DNA of 64,000 nucleotides. Origin: JAAGZL01 sp050291725 (GTDB lineage: Bacteria > Pseudomonadota > Gammaproteobacteria > Chromatiales > Chromatiaceae). Shown here in pieces: positions 41,897-51,636 of this stretch; position 1 is the first letter of the stretch; each line of letters opens with the position of its first letter. A model generated the notes under the pieces. That model saw nothing but the letters and a program-made list of their open reading frames with translations. It made no database searches and was not told where the DNA came from. A program made the position numbers and the translations under genes. Location of the stretch: the NCBI GenBank assembly GCA_050291725.1, contig JBNKKH010000021.1:1-64000 (forward strand), in the 5' to 3' direction.

Positions 41897-42842
41897 ACAT
41901 ACCGTCCTTGGCTAGAACAGCCAGCAACTGCTGCATATCCTCCGGTGGCTCTACCTTCCACTCCATCCACTCTCTGCTAACAGGATGGGCCAATCCAAGC
42001 TTGCGGGCATGGAGCGCCTGTCGCCGGAACCTGCGCAACATTGCCTCTAGCTCCGGCGTTACCTTGGGTGGAATCTGTAGACGTCCTCCGTAGACTTGAT
42101 CTCCCACCAAGGGATAACGGAGATGGGCCATATGCACCCTTATCTGATGGGTTCTACCGGTCTCCAGAGACACTTTCAGATGGGTATGGAAGCGAAACTT
42201 GTCGATTACCCGATAGTGGGTCACAGCAGGTTTCCCGCTGGGATGAACCGCCATTTTGGTGCGTTGAGTCGGGTGCCTGCCTATGGGCTGATCCACCGTA
42301 CCCCCAGCAGTCATTACTCCGGACGCCACCGCTCGATACTCCCTTTTGACCGAGCGCTCCTGAAGTTGTTCCACTAGGTATTTATGTGCCCCGGTGGTTT
42401 TAGCAACAACCAGAAGACCACTGGTCTCCTTATCCAAGCGGTGCACAATACCTGCTCTGGGTAACTGAATCAGACTCGCATCATGATGTAGCAGGGCATT
42501 TTGTAAAGTACCGTCTGGGTTGCCAGCAGCCGGATGGACCACCAGTCCGGCTGGTTTATTTATCACCAGCAGTGAATCATCTTCAAATATTATATCCAGT
42601 GGAATAGGCTGCGGGCAGCACTCTACCTGGTCCTCCAACTGTGCTTCCAACTCCACCAACTCACCACCAATAACCTTATCCCTGGGTCGCAGAGCAGTGG
42701 CTCCGTCTACTTTAACCAGACCCTGTTTGATCCAGTTCTGCAACCTGGCACGGGAAAAATCGGGAAAAATAACAGCTAAGACCTGATCCAGACGCATTCC
42801 GGCCTGATCAATATTTACTTTTGCATGCAGTTTTTCACCCAT
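41889..42842 (-). CDS. rluD: 23S rRNA pseudouridine synthase RluD
   Basis: A 317-residue enzyme that forms pseudouridines in helix 69 of 23S rRNA. An N-terminal S4 domain (about 14-75, MRLDQVLAVIFPDFSRARLQ) precedes the catalytic domain with the Asp in IVHRLDKETSGLLVVAKT and the RTHQIRVHMAHL motif. Gene context (divergent bamD, downstream pgeF) separates it from RluC and other relatives. Confidence 0.96.
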   Translation of the reverse strand: MGEKLHAKVNIDQAGMRLDQVLAVIFPDFSRARLQNWIKQGLVKVDGATALRPRDKVIGGELVELEAQLEDQVECCPQPIPLDIIFEDDSLLVINKPAGLVVHPAAGNPDGTLQNALLHHDASLIQLPRAGIVHRLDKETSGLLVVAKTTGAHKYLVEQLQERSVKREYRAVASGVMTAGGTVDQPIGRHPTQRTKMAVHPSGKPAVTHYRVIDKFRFHTHLKVSLETGRTHQIRVHMAHLRYPLVGDQVYGGRLQIPPKVTPELEAMLRRFRRQALHARKLGLAHPVSREWMEWKVEPPEDMQQLLAVLAKDGMYE

Positions 42843-42931
42843 TGTTTTTTCCTAAGAACGTAATTTCTTTCCCGAGGTCACATTGGGGTATACTACCGCA
42901 CAATTTATTCTCGAGGTTTATCGCAATCACT

Positions 42932-43759
42932 ATGGCTACTATACGTTTTACAGCCCTGTTCGCTCTACTGCTTTTTGTCTCCGGCTGCTCAATGTTTCCT
43001 GATGAAAAGGACATGACCAAAACCTGGAGTGCCAGTAAATTCTATTCTGAAGCATCAGTATCCATGAATGAGGGCGATTACGAAACCGCAATTAAATATT
43101 ATGAGGGACTTGAAGCTAAATTCCCTTTTGGCCGTTACGCCATGCAGTCTCAGCTGGACGTTGCCTATGCCTACTACAGAAATGGGGACCAAGAGCAAGC
43201 TATAGCCGCAGCTGATCGTTTTATTAAGCTCCATCCCAATCACCCCTATGTTGACTATGCCTACTACATTAAGGGTATAGTGAACTTTAACCGCAATATG
43301 GGTTTCTTCGATCGCTTTCTTCCTATAGACAGTTCTCAGCGCGATTCATCAGCAGCCCTGGATTCATTCAATGACTTTTCAGAGCTTATCCGCCGCTTTC
43401 CCAATAGCAAATACTCTGCAGACGCTAGAAAACGTCTGATATATCTCCGTAACAACATTGCCTCATCTCAAGTCCATGCTGCACGCTACTACATGAAACG
43501 CGGTGCCTATCTGGCCGCGGCCAACAGGTGTGTCAAGGTGGTGGAAAACTACCAACGTACCCCAGCGGTAAAAGACGCCTTGGAGATCATGATAAAAGCA
43601 TATGACAAGCTGGGAATGGAGCAGCTATCCAGTGACGCCAAGCGGGTCTATGCCCTGAATGAGAAGAAGGGCTATTTCAATAAGGTCAAACTTGAGCCAT
43701 TGGATGACAAGCCTATTGTTCGACAGATTTGGGACTATATAGGTCTGGACGAGAACTAG
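42932..43759 (+). CDS. bamD: Outer-membrane protein assembly factor BamD
   Basis: A 275-residue lipoprotein from ATG 42932. The lipobox is LFVSGC with the lipidated Cys at about residue 19. TPR-type helical repeats follow, with the family stretches DYETAIKYYEGLEAKFPFGRY, HPNHPYVDYAYYIKG and RYYMKRGAYLAAANR. BamD is an essential partner of BamA in inserting beta-barrel proteins. An in-frame upstream ATG at 42821 would overlap rluD and hide the signal peptide, so it is rejected. Divergent from rluD with a short shared promoter region. Confidence 0.96.
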   Translation: MATIRFTALFALLLFVSGCSMFPDEKDMTKTWSASKFYSEASVSMNEGDYETAIKYYEGLEAKFPFGRYAMQSQLDVAYAYYRNGDQEQAIAAADRFIKLHPNHPYVDYAYYIKGIVNFNRNMGFFDRFLPIDSSQRDSSAALDSFNDFSELIRRFPNSKYSADARKRLIYLRNNIASSQVHAARYYMKRGAYLAAANRCVKVVENYQRTPAVKDALEIMIKAYDKLGMEQLSSDAKRVYALNEKKGYFNKVKLEPLDDKPIVRQIWDYIGLDEN

Positions 43760-43780
43760 AGGCAGTTAGCAGAAACAGCT

Positions 43781-43805
43781 ACAGGGCGTGCTTGCCACGC
43801 CCTGT
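43781..43805. terminator. Hairpin between convergent bamD and the P-II gene
   Basis: A perfect 10-bp stem, acagggcgtg and cacgccctgt, with a five-base loop, lies between two convergent genes. No strong T-run follows on either side, so termination efficiency is uncertain. Confidence 0.7.
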
Positions 43806-43817
43806 ATATACTCGATC

Positions 43818-44156
43818 CTAGATGGCAGCTTCATCCTCTTCACCGGTGCGAATACGTACAACTTTATCCACACTGGAGACGAAGATCTTGCCGTCGCCGA
43901 TTTTGCCGGTACTGGCGGAAGAAACAATGGCATCTATGCACTGATCAAGCTGATCATCCTTGATAACCAGTTCCAGCTTCAGCTTGGGAAGAAAATCCAC
44001 TACATACTCAGCTCCGCGATAGAGCTCGGTATGGCCCTTCTGGCGACCGAAGCCCTTCACCTCAATAGCTGTCATACCGGTTATACCAATAGCTGAGAGA
44101 GCCTCTCTCACATCATCCAGCTTAAAAGGCTTGATTATCACATCTACTTTTTTCAT
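43818..44156 (-). CDS. glnB: Nitrogen regulatory protein P-II
   Basis: A 112-residue trimeric signal protein that reads 2-oxoglutarate, ATP/ADP and glutamine. The uridylylation site is Tyr51 in RGAEYVVDFLPK (T-loop), and the C-terminal signature ASTGKIGDGKIFV is intact. GlnB and GlnK cannot be told apart by sequence alone; location after nadE rather than beside amtB favours glnB. GGAGAG precedes the start. It follows nadE by 69 bp, and the two share nitrogen/glutamine logic because NadE is glutamine-dependent. Confidence 0.95.
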   Translation of the reverse strand: MKKVDVIIKPFKLDDVREALSAIGITGMTAIEVKGFGRQKGHTELYRGAEYVVDFLPKLKLELVIKDDQLDQCIDAIVSSASTGKIGDGKIFVSSVDKVVRIRTGEEDEAAI

Positions 44157-44225
44157 ATTTTTAGTCTCTCCGGTTGCTTTCGCTTATCTTACTTCATTCT
44201 ACGCTATAGGTCAGCGCATAACCCA

Positions 44226-45827
44226 CTAAAAGCCGCTGGTAATCGGATAACGACGATCACGCCCAAAAGCCCTACGGGTAATTCTGACCCCTGGCGGCGC
44301 CTGTCTGCGCTTATACTCGTTACGATCCACCATTCTGGTTACGCGCCGCACCGTATCTCCATCAAATCCAGCATGGATAATATCAATAACACTCTGATCA
44401 TTTTCGATATAACGAACGAGTATCTCATCCAGTATTTCATAGGGCGGCAGGCTGTCTGAATCTTTCTGATCCGGCGCCAGCTCAGCTGAAGGTGGACGCT
44501 CTATAACCCGCCGCGGAATGATCTCTCTCTCCCGGTTACAGTGCTCTGCCAAACGATATACTAACAGTTTGGGCACATCCTTGATTGGAGCAAATCCACC
44601 TGCCATATCCCCATACAGGGTGGCATAGCCGACTGACATCTCGCTCTTATTACCAGTAGTTAGAAGAATTTTGCCCTTCTTGTTAGATATGGCCATTAGA
44701 ATAATCCCGCGGCATCTAGCCTGAATATTCTCTTCGGTGGCATCCTTCTCGGTACCGGCAAACTCCTCTTTAAGCATATCCAGAAAGGTGTTGAAGGCTG
44801 GTTCAATGGCAATAGTTCTATGCTCTACTCCCAGTGTCTTAGCCTGTTTTACAGCATCTTGGTTACTCATGTCAGAGGTGTAGCGGGATGGCATCATTAC
44901 CACTTCTACATTTTCCGAGCCAAGTGCATCTGCGGCGATAGCCAGGGTCAAAGCGGAATCTATGCCGCCAGACAATCCCAACACCGCGCCCTTAAAACCA
45001 TTTTTCAATACATAATCCCGCACCCCCAGCACCAGGGTGTTATAAATACCTTCCAGTTCATCCGGATAGCTGGATATTTCAGCCTTCTGAGGGGAAGCAT
45101 CGCTAAATTCCGCAACAATTTGGGACTCTGTATAAAAAGGCGCACGCTGAACCAACTCTCCAGATGCGTCCATCACAAAGGAGCCTCCGTCAAAAACCAG
45201 TTCATCCTGGCCACCTACCAGATTCACATATACCACAGACAGACCGGTCTCCCGGCAGCGCTTGCGTACCAGATCTTCCCTCTCTATCGCCTTGCCGGTA
45301 TGAAATGGCGAGGCATTCAGGTTAATGAGCACCTTGGCGCCATTTTCAGCGGCCTTTGCCGCTGGCTCCTTGTACCAGATATCTTCACAGATAGTTAGGC
45401 CAACTGGAACGCCATTAATCTCAACTACACAAGGTTGCTCACCCGCTTCAAAGTAACGTTTCTCGTCGAACACACTGTAGTTGGGCAGCAGTGCTTTGAA
45501 GTATTCAGCGATTATTTCGCCATTATGGATCACCCCAGCAGCATTATAGAGCTTCCCATCCTGACATCTGGGGTAGCCCAGTATTATATTTATACCTGTA
45601 ACCTCCTGACATATCTCAGCAAGAGCCTGCTCCACCCGCTCCAGCAATTCAGAACGAAGCAGTAGGTCTTCTGGTGGATATCCGGTGAGGGTTAGTTCAG
45701 GAAAGACAACCGCGTTGGCGCCCTGTTCATCCCGGGCATAGATAGCGGCATCCATAACCTTCCTGCTATTGCCGGCAATATCGCCCACCAGGAGATTAAG
45801 TTGTGCCAATGATATTTTCAGATTCAA
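44226..45827 (-). CDS. nadE: Glutamine-dependent NAD+ synthetase
   Basis: A 533-residue two-domain enzyme that makes NAD+ from nicotinic acid adenine dinucleotide. The nitrilase-like glutaminase domain (about 1-250) has the Glu in FPELTLTGYPPEDLL, Lys in KALLPNY and Cys in LTICEDIW. The synthetase domain (about 265-533) has the PP-loop LSGGIDSALT, ITTGNKSEMSVGYATLYGD-type residues and PPSAELAPDQKD. Length is normal for the long, glutamine-using form. Confidence 0.97.
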   Translation of the reverse strand: MNLKISLAQLNLLVGDIAGNSRKVMDAAIYARDEQGANAVVFPELTLTGYPPEDLLLRSELLERVEQALAEICQEVTGINIILGYPRCQDGKLYNAAGVIHNGEIIAEYFKALLPNYSVFDEKRYFEAGEQPCVVEINGVPVGLTICEDIWYKEPAAKAAENGAKVLINLNASPFHTGKAIEREDLVRKRCRETGLSVVYVNLVGGQDELVFDGGSFVMDASGELVQRAPFYTESQIVAEFSDASPQKAEISSYPDELEGIYNTLVLGVRDYVLKNGFKGAVLGLSGGIDSALTLAIAADALGSENVEVVMMPSRYTSDMSNQDAVKQAKTLGVEHRTIAIEPAFNTFLDMLKEEFAGTEKDATEENIQARCRGIILMAISNKKGKILLTTGNKSEMSVGYATLYGDMAGGFAPIKDVPKLLVYRLAEHCNREREIIPRRVIERPPSAELAPDQKDSDSLPPYEILDEILVRYIENDQSVIDIIHAGFDGDTVRRVTRMVDRNEYKRRQAPPGVRITRRAFGRDRRYPITSGF

Positions 45828-45915
45828 TGAAATAGCCTTGTTTCACAAAGGTCATGAGGATAAACAATATTTGTAACTGTGGCTATGCTAGCCAACAATC
45901 ACCCAAAAGCAAACA

Positions 45916-45941
45916 GGCCCCCATGCTTTCGCAAGGGGGCC
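45916..45941 (-). terminator. Intrinsic terminator, probably for sucCD
   Basis: ggccccc and gggggcc form a strong stem with an added tgc/gca step. On the minus strand it is followed by a T-rich stretch (tgtttgctttt), 120 bases downstream of the sucD stop. On the plus strand agcgttttctc follows, so it may also work in that direction. Confidence 0.65.
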
Positions 45942-46014
45942 AGCGTTTTCTCTATTTCGGCACTAAAACAAGAGAATATGGCATTACGATCCACAACTTT
46001 CACTCTCACCCCAA

Positions 46015-46040
46015 CCCTCTCCCTCATAGGGAGAGAGGGG
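46015..46040. repeat. GC-rich palindromic element 4
   Basis: ccctctccct and agggagagaggg pair with one bulge, preceded by ctcaccccaac. It is the same motif type as the elements near the left end of the window, showing a dispersed intergenic family. It ends 22 bases from the sucD stop. Confidence 0.75.
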
Positions 46041-46061
46041 GTAGTGGTGATCCAAGCTGTC

Positions 46062-46931
46062 TTAACTCATAAGCTCCAGCATCTTCTGTCCTAGATCAGC
46101 CGGGGAGCGTACAGTAGCGACTCCAGCAGCTTCCAGGGCAGCAAATTTACCATCAGCAGTACCCTTGCCTCCGCTAACGATTGCGCCGGCATGGCCCATG
46201 CGCTTGCCAGAGGGTGCGGTAACGCCTGCGATATATGCAACTACCGGCTTATCAATGTTGGCCTGAATATACTCGGCAGCATCCTCTTCAGCACTACCAC
46301 CGATCTCACCAACCATAATAATGCCTTCGGTTTGAGGGTCGTCCTTAAACAGGGTCAGCACATCGATGAAGTTCATGCCTTGAATTGGGTCACCACCAAT
46401 ACCTACACAGGTGCTCTGACCCAAGCCGGTCACTGTGGTCTGATATACCGCCTCATAGGTCAATGTACCAGAGCGGGATACTACACCGATCTTGCCTGGC
46501 TTATGGATCATGCCCGGCATAATGCCGATCTTACACTCACCTGGAGTGATAACACCTGGGCAGTTGGGGCCAACCAGTACAGAATCGCTGTTGGCCAGAG
46601 CCGCCTTTACCTTCATCATATCCAGTACCGGGATACCCTCGGTAATGGCAACGATGGTCTTGATGCCGGCATCAGCCGCTTCCAGAATTGCATCTGCCGC
46701 AAATGGAGGCGGCACATAGATCATAGTGGCATCAGCGCCGGTGGCATCCACTGCATCGTGCACGGTATTAAATACTGGAAGGTCTAAGTGCTTCTGTCCG
46801 CCTTTACCTGGGGTTACGCCACCAACCACATTGGTGCCGTAATCTACAGCCTGTTCCGTATGAAAGGTTCCCTGCTTACCAGTAAAACCCTGACAGATGA
46901 CCTTGGTGTCTTTATTAATAAGAATACTCAT
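46062..46931 (-). CDS. sucD: Succinyl-CoA synthetase alpha subunit
   Basis: A 289-residue TCA-cycle enzyme subunit. It has the CoA-binding Rossmann region (CQGFTGKQGTFHTEQAV), PPPFAADAILEA, VGPNCPGVITPGECKIGIMPG, and the phosphohistidine loop with the catalytic His in KRMGHAGAIVSGGKGTA. It forms an ADP/GDP-linked heterotetramer with SucC, encoded 12 bp upstream on the same strand. Confidence 0.98.
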   Translation of the reverse strand: MSILINKDTKVICQGFTGKQGTFHTEQAVDYGTNVVGGVTPGKGGQKHLDLPVFNTVHDAVDATGADATMIYVPPPFAADAILEAADAGIKTIVAITEGIPVLDMMKVKAALANSDSVLVGPNCPGVITPGECKIGIMPGMIHKPGKIGVVSRSGTLTYEAVYQTTVTGLGQSTCVGIGGDPIQGMNFIDVLTLFKDDPQTEGIIMVGEIGGSAEEDAAEYIQANIDKPVVAYIAGVTAPSGKRMGHAGAIVSGGKGTADGKFAALEAAGVATVRSPADLGQKMLELMS

Positions 46932-46943
46932 GTTCCGCTCCCC

Positions 46944-48107
46944 TTAACCCTTGGCCACTGCAACGACCTGCTCAGCCGCTTCACTAAGATCAGCAGCGGT
47001 GGTAATCGCCAGACCGCTGTTGGCCAGAATATCCAGCCCCTGTTGTGCATTGGTGCCTTCCAGCCTAACCACCACTGGAACCTCTACCCCAACCTCTTGT
47101 ACTGCAGAGATAATGCCCTCAGCAATGAGATCGCAGCGCACGATGCCGCCAAAGATATTAACCAGAACCGCTTCAACCTTGTCATCAGACAGGATCAGCT
47201 TGAAGGCCTCGGCTACACGCTCAGCGGTAGTGCCACCACCGACATCCAGGAAGTTAGCCGGTGATCCGCCTTTGAGCTGTACCAGATCCATGGTAGCCAT
47301 GGCCAGACCGGCGCCATTGACCATGCAGCCAATATTACCATCCAGAGTGATGTAGTTAAGATCGTGCTCAGCTGCGGCCGCCTCACGGGCATCTTCCTGA
47401 GTGATGTCACGCAGAGCCAGCAACTCAGGGTTACGATACAGGGCGTTGCCATCTAGGTTGATCTTGGCATCCAGGGCGATCAGATCCCCTGCCTTGGTTA
47501 CTACCAGGGGGTTGATCTCCACCAGGCTAGCATCAGACTCAACAAACATGTTGTACAGACCATACATAAACTTCTGGAAATCTTTAATCTGCTGTCCCTC
47601 AAGGGCCAAGGCAAATGCCAGCTTACGGCATTGATATGGCTGCAGACCTGCTGCGTGATCAATGGTAATGGTATGAATCTGCTCAGGGGTCTCTTCAGCC
47701 ACCTCTTCGATATTCATGCCGCCGGCTTGGGAAGCCATGAACAGAATCTTACGAGATTCGCGGTCAACCAACACACTCAGGTAGAGCTCACGGTCAATAT
47801 CGGTAGGCTCTTCGATCAATACTGTATTGATTGGCAGTCCCGGCTCCCCAGTCTGCTTGGTCACCAGCATACTGCCCAGCATCCGATTGGTCTCAGACTC
47901 CACCTGCTCCAGGCTGTCTACCAGTACCACGCCACCGACCTTGCCGCGACCACCAGCATGCACCTGTGCCTTAACTACCCAGCGCTCCCCTCCAAGCATC
48001 TGAGCAGCCTCTTTAGCCTCACTTACAGAGCTTGCAGGATTTCCTTTGCTCACGGGAATGCCGTATTTTGCAAATAACTGCTTTGATTGATATTCGTGTA
48101 GGTTCAT
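46944..48107 (-). CDS. sucC: Succinyl-CoA synthetase beta subunit
   Basis: A 387-residue ATP-grasp protein with the N-terminal signature MNLHEYQSKQLFAKYGIPV, nucleotide-binding VVKAQVHAGGRGKVGGV and the C-terminal NGAGLAMATMD, GSPANFLDVGGGT and VNIFGGIVRCD. It sets nucleotide choice for succinyl-CoA synthetase. The sucC-sucD order is conserved. Other TCA genes are not beside it. Confidence 0.98.
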   Translation of the reverse strand: MNLHEYQSKQLFAKYGIPVSKGNPASSVSEAKEAAQMLGGERWVVKAQVHAGGRGKVGGVVLVDSLEQVESETNRMLGSMLVTKQTGEPGLPINTVLIEEPTDIDRELYLSVLVDRESRKILFMASQAGGMNIEEVAEETPEQIHTITIDHAAGLQPYQCRKLAFALALEGQQIKDFQKFMYGLYNMFVESDASLVEINPLVVTKAGDLIALDAKINLDGNALYRNPELLALRDITQEDAREAAAAEHDLNYITLDGNIGCMVNGAGLAMATMDLVQLKGGSPANFLDVGGGTTAERVAEAFKLILSDDKVEAVLVNIFGGIVRCDLIAEGIISAVQEVGVEVPVVVRLEGTNAQQGLDILANSGLAITTAADLSEAAEQVVAVAKG

Positions 48108-48194
48108 TTTTTATGATCCGTCCGCCAGAAAAAGGGTATTATTCTTATCTAAATTTGCCGAATGTGCAAAAACTAGAGGCAATAATTAAATAAT

Positions 48195-48431
48195 ATGGGC
48201 ATTCGATATATTTTATTAGGGATCGGCCTCTGGCTGCTATTTACCTCAATACGCAGGTATATCAGACAACGTAAACAGCAGCGTAGAGAGTCCCCATCCA
48301 GACAATCGGTTAAGATGGTAGCCTGCAGCCACTGCGGAGTACATATCCCACTGGATGAGGCAATATGCAAGGGGAAGAACTATTTTTGCAGTAGTGAGCA
48401 CTCAAAGTTGAGCGATAAAAAGGATAACTGA
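48195..48431 (+). CDS. PP0621 family small membrane protein
   Basis: A 78-residue protein with one N-terminal membrane segment (ILLGIGLWLLFTSIRRYI) and a C-terminal zinc-ribbon-like part with CSHCGVHIPLDEAI and YFCSSEH, the typical PP0621 family pattern found just upstream of pilS in many gammaproteobacteria. Function is unknown. It is three bases from pilS, so the genes are probably cotranscribed. Confidence 0.85.
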   Translation: MGIRYILLGIGLWLLFTSIRRYIRQRKQQRRESPSRQSVKMVACSHCGVHIPLDEAICKGKNYFCSSEHSKLSDKKDN

Positions 48432-48434
48432 CAG

Positions 48435-50066
48435 ATGGCTAAACTCAGCTTGGGCAGTAGAATACAAAATGAGCGCCATGACCAATCCCGAGCGACCAGT
48501 TGGCGCATGTTAAAGATATTCTTTATCTACCGCACTGCTCTATCCCTATCTCTGACTACCCTATTCTTTACTGACACAGGCCCGGTGTTTCTCGGCCAGC
48601 ACAGCCCCGCGCTATTTGCCATTACATCTATAGTTTACCTGGGTTTGGTTATTGTCAGCGTAATACCACTCTATCTACGCAACTCCAGCCCCCAAAGACA
48701 ATCATATATCCAAGTCTACGTTGACATAATTGCCATAACACTACTAATGCATGCCAGCGGGGGGGTAACCACCGGGCTCGGCATGCTACTGGTAATATCA
48801 ATCGCAGCTGGCAGTGCGGTGATGCGTGGCCGTACCGCCCTGGTCTTTGCCTCTTTAGCATCTATATGCATACTTGGAGAACAGATATATAGCAGCCTGA
48901 ACAACTCGTTCCCATCCACCTCCTTTACCCAGGCAGGCATTTTAGGGGCAAGTTTCTTTGCTACAGCCATTTTGGCGGATGCCTTATCCAAAAGCCTACG
49001 TGAATCGGAAAAACTAGTAAGCCAAAAAGAGCTGGATCTAGCTAATCTCGAACAGTTGAATGAATACATCATCCGACATATGCAAACCGGAGTAATTGTA
49101 GTCGACACACATGAACGCATGCGCCTGATAAACGAATACGCCTGGTACCTCCTGGGTATGCCTGATGCAGTGCGTGGACAACTACTGGAACAGGCATCAC
49201 CAGAGCTATCCCAGCAATTAAAAACATGGAATGGAAACGGTGACAAGCAATATAAGGCCATCCATACCACACCAAGCGGGAATGAGCTGGAAGCAAAATT
49301 TACGCAGCTTGGACAAACCAGAAAAGAGGGTGCTCTGATATATATTGAGAATACAGCAACTATAAATATGCGCGCGCAGCAGCTTAAGCTTGCATCTTTG
49401 GGACGACTAACGGCAAGTATCGCCCATGAGATACGTAACCCACTCGGGGCTATCAGCCACGCCCAACAGCTATTGGATGAATCACCCAATCTCAACGAAC
49501 CAGACAAGCGACTAAACCATATCATCCATAAAAACACTGAGCGGGTAAACGATATTATCGAGAGCATTATGCAGCTATCCCGCCGCCAGCAGTCGCGTCC
49601 AGACGATATCAAACTGATGACGTGGCTGCAGGAGTTTGCAGATGACTTTTCTCATACTCATGAACTGGTAGATAACGGCATACAGGTGTCTATCTTACCG
49701 AAACAGACCCGGATCCAGGCTGATCCAATACAACTTAGACAACTGCTAACAAACCTATGTGAGAATGCGGTAAGACATTTCCACAAAGAGAAAGAGCAGC
49801 TAATAATTAAAATAAACGGTGGCATTACCAGAGACTCGGTACGCCCCTTCATTGAAATTATCGACAATGGTCCAGGCATTAAAGGAGATGAAGCCAAACA
49901 GATATTCGAACCTTTCTTCACCACCCGCAGCACAGGTACCGGACTTGGTCTGTACATCGCGAAAGAGCTTTGTGAAGTAAACAATTTCAAACTGGAGTAT
50001 AAACTGGTACCAATCGGAGGAAGCTGTTTCCATATAAGCTTTCCTGAGACGCAATTCAGAGGCTAG
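48435..50066 (+). CDS. pilS: Sensor histidine kinase PilS
   Basis: A 543-residue inner-membrane kinase. About six membrane segments fill residues 30-190, followed by a PAS-like domain (about 205-310) and the kinase core with the phospho-His in SIAHEIRNPLGAISHAQQLL, N-box LLTNLCENAVRHF, and G-boxes IDNGPGIKGDEAKQIFEPFF and TGTGLGLYIAKEL. PilS senses pilin levels in the membrane and controls PilR. AAGGA precedes the start. pilR follows nine bases after the stop. Confidence 0.94.
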   Translation: MAKLSLGSRIQNERHDQSRATSWRMLKIFFIYRTALSLSLTTLFFTDTGPVFLGQHSPALFAITSIVYLGLVIVSVIPLYLRNSSPQRQSYIQVYVDIIAITLLMHASGGVTTGLGMLLVISIAAGSAVMRGRTALVFASLASICILGEQIYSSLNNSFPSTSFTQAGILGASFFATAILADALSKSLRESEKLVSQKELDLANLEQLNEYIIRHMQTGVIVVDTHERMRLINEYAWYLLGMPDAVRGQLLEQASPELSQQLKTWNGNGDKQYKAIHTTPSGNELEAKFTQLGQTRKEGALIYIENTATINMRAQQLKLASLGRLTASIAHEIRNPLGAISHAQQLLDESPNLNEPDKRLNHIIHKNTERVNDIIESIMQLSRRQQSRPDDIKLMTWLQEFADDFSHTHELVDNGIQVSILPKQTRIQADPIQLRQLLTNLCENAVRHFHKEKEQLIIKINGGITRDSVRPFIEIIDNGPGIKGDEAKQIFEPFFTTRSTGTGLGLYIAKELCEVNNFKLEYKLVPIGGSCFHISFPETQFRG

Positions 50067-50075
50067 AATAAAACA

Positions 50076-51431
50076 ATGAGCAATCCTCTCGCACTAATCG
50101 TTGATGACGAACCAGATATTAGAGAGCTTCTAGAGCTAACCATCAATCGCATGGGAATAGATACTAAGGCGGCAGTTAATTTAGCTGAAGCGCGCGACCT
50201 GCTGCAACAGCACAACTTCGACCTATGCCTGACCGATATGCGCCTACCGGACGGCAACGGCATCGATCTGGTACGGGACGTTGGCAACAAATACCCACAA
50301 CTACCGATTGCAGTCATCACAGCCCATGGAAACATGGATAGCGCCATTGAGTCCCTCAAGGCTGGAGCTTTTGACTTTGTTTCCAAACCGGTCGACCTAA
50401 AGCTACTGCGCAGTCTGGTAGAAACAGCCCTTAGAGTTAACAAAGCAGAAAAACCGAACCCAAAGAAAGAGAGCGAGAAGAGCAGTGAATCAACTACGGC
50501 CGCTAAGCTTTTAGGGAAATCCAAAGCTGTAGAAACCATCCGTAAGATGACCATAAAGCTAGCCCGCAACCAAGCACCAGTCTATATCAGCGGAGAATCA
50601 GGTACCGGCAAGGAACTTGCTGCCCGCTTAATCCATGAACAGGGGCCAAGATCAGATAAGGCCTTTGTTGCAGTCAACTGTGGAGCCATCCCTCAGGAGT
50701 TGATGGAAAGTGAGTTTTTCGGTCACAAAAAAGGGAGTTTTACCGGAGCAATCGCAGATAAAGAGGGACTGTTCAAGACCGCCGATGGCGGCACCCTATT
50801 TCTAGATGAGGTTGCTGATCTACCCATGCCCATGCAGGTTAAACTCCTGCGAGCTATACAGGAGAAGAGTATCCGCCCTGTGGGAGAGCAACATGAAATA
50901 CCGATGGACGTGCGCATTATAAGCGCATCTAATCAAGACTTGGACCAAATGGTAGAGGAGCAAGAGTTCCGCCAAGACCTATTTTACCGCATTAATGTAA
51001 TTAAGCTGCACATACCTCCCCTGCGCGAACGCAAAGAGGATATACCAGTCCTAGTCAACAGCATCCTCAGCAAACTTGCTGAAGCAAACAACGTAGCAAA
51101 ACCCAGGATTGAGCGGGATGCACTGGAAAAAATGTATAACTACCCCTTCCCAGGAAATATTCGCCAACTGGAGAACACCATTGAGCATGCCATGGCCCTG
51201 TGTGATGAGGGATCCATTGGCCTGAATGATCTAAACCTGCCAGAACCAACCACAGCCATATCGGAAATAGGTGAAAACCAATCCCTGGAGGAGTATCTGG
51301 AACAGGTAGAACGCCAACTCATCACCAAGGCCCTGGAAGAGACCCACTGGAATAAAACTGCGGCCGCCAAGAAGCTAGGACTTAGCTTCCGCGCCTTGCG
51401 TTATCGCCTAAGTAAGCTGGGTATTGACTAG
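50076..51431 (+). CDS. pilR: Sigma-54-dependent response regulator PilR
   Basis: A 451-residue NtrC-type activator. Receiver domain (about 5-118) with phosphoacceptor Asp in CLTDMRLPDGNG; AAA+ domain (about 140-375) with GESGTGKELAARLIHEQG, the sigma-54 contact loop GSFTGA (the PilR variant of GAFTGA) and GGTLFLDEVADLP; and a Fis-type helix-turn-helix at the end (NKTAAAKKLGLSFRALRYRL). It activates pilA, whose sigma-54 promoter is seen 206 bp downstream of this gene. Confidence 0.96.
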   Translation: MSNPLALIVDDEPDIRELLELTINRMGIDTKAAVNLAEARDLLQQHNFDLCLTDMRLPDGNGIDLVRDVGNKYPQLPIAVITAHGNMDSAIESLKAGAFDFVSKPVDLKLLRSLVETALRVNKAEKPNPKKESEKSSESTTAAKLLGKSKAVETIRKMTIKLARNQAPVYISGESGTGKELAARLIHEQGPRSDKAFVAVNCGAIPQELMESEFFGHKKGSFTGAIADKEGLFKTADGGTLFLDEVADLPMPMQVKLLRAIQEKSIRPVGEQHEIPMDVRIISASNQDLDQMVEEQEFRQDLFYRINVIKLHIPPLRERKEDIPVLVNSILSKLAEANNVAKPRIERDALEKMYNYPFPGNIRQLENTIEHAMALCDEGSIGLNDLNLPEPTTAISEIGENQSLEEYLEQVERQLITKALEETHWNKTAAAKKLGLSFRALRYRLSKLGID

Positions 51432-51468
51432 CAATTGTGAACCCCTTCACCATTTACAGAGAATATAT

Positions 51469-51485
51469 GTGACAATTTTTGTCAC
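51469..51485. promoter_or_regulatory. Candidate PilR binding site
   Basis: gtgacaa and ttgtcac form a perfect 7-bp inverted repeat with a three-base centre. It carries TGTC units as in known PilR sites and lies about 150 bp upstream of the sigma-54 promoter, a usual distance for an enhancer-type activator. Confidence 0.55.
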
Positions 51486-51636
51486 CTAGTGCTAATCTTT
51501 TTAAGTCCTTCAGGCATGAACTGTTTATCTATTAAACAAGGGACCATTACCAAACGGAGATAACAAATAAAAATACAGATATAACCCATTGTTTTTTATT
51601 GTTATTTAATGTTTTTATAACAAAATTACCAACGGA

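Noticed and set aside
42821..42931. Longer N-terminus for BamD from the ATG at 42821
   Set aside because: It would overlap rluD and bury the lipoprotein signal peptide; ATG 42932 gives a proper lipobox.
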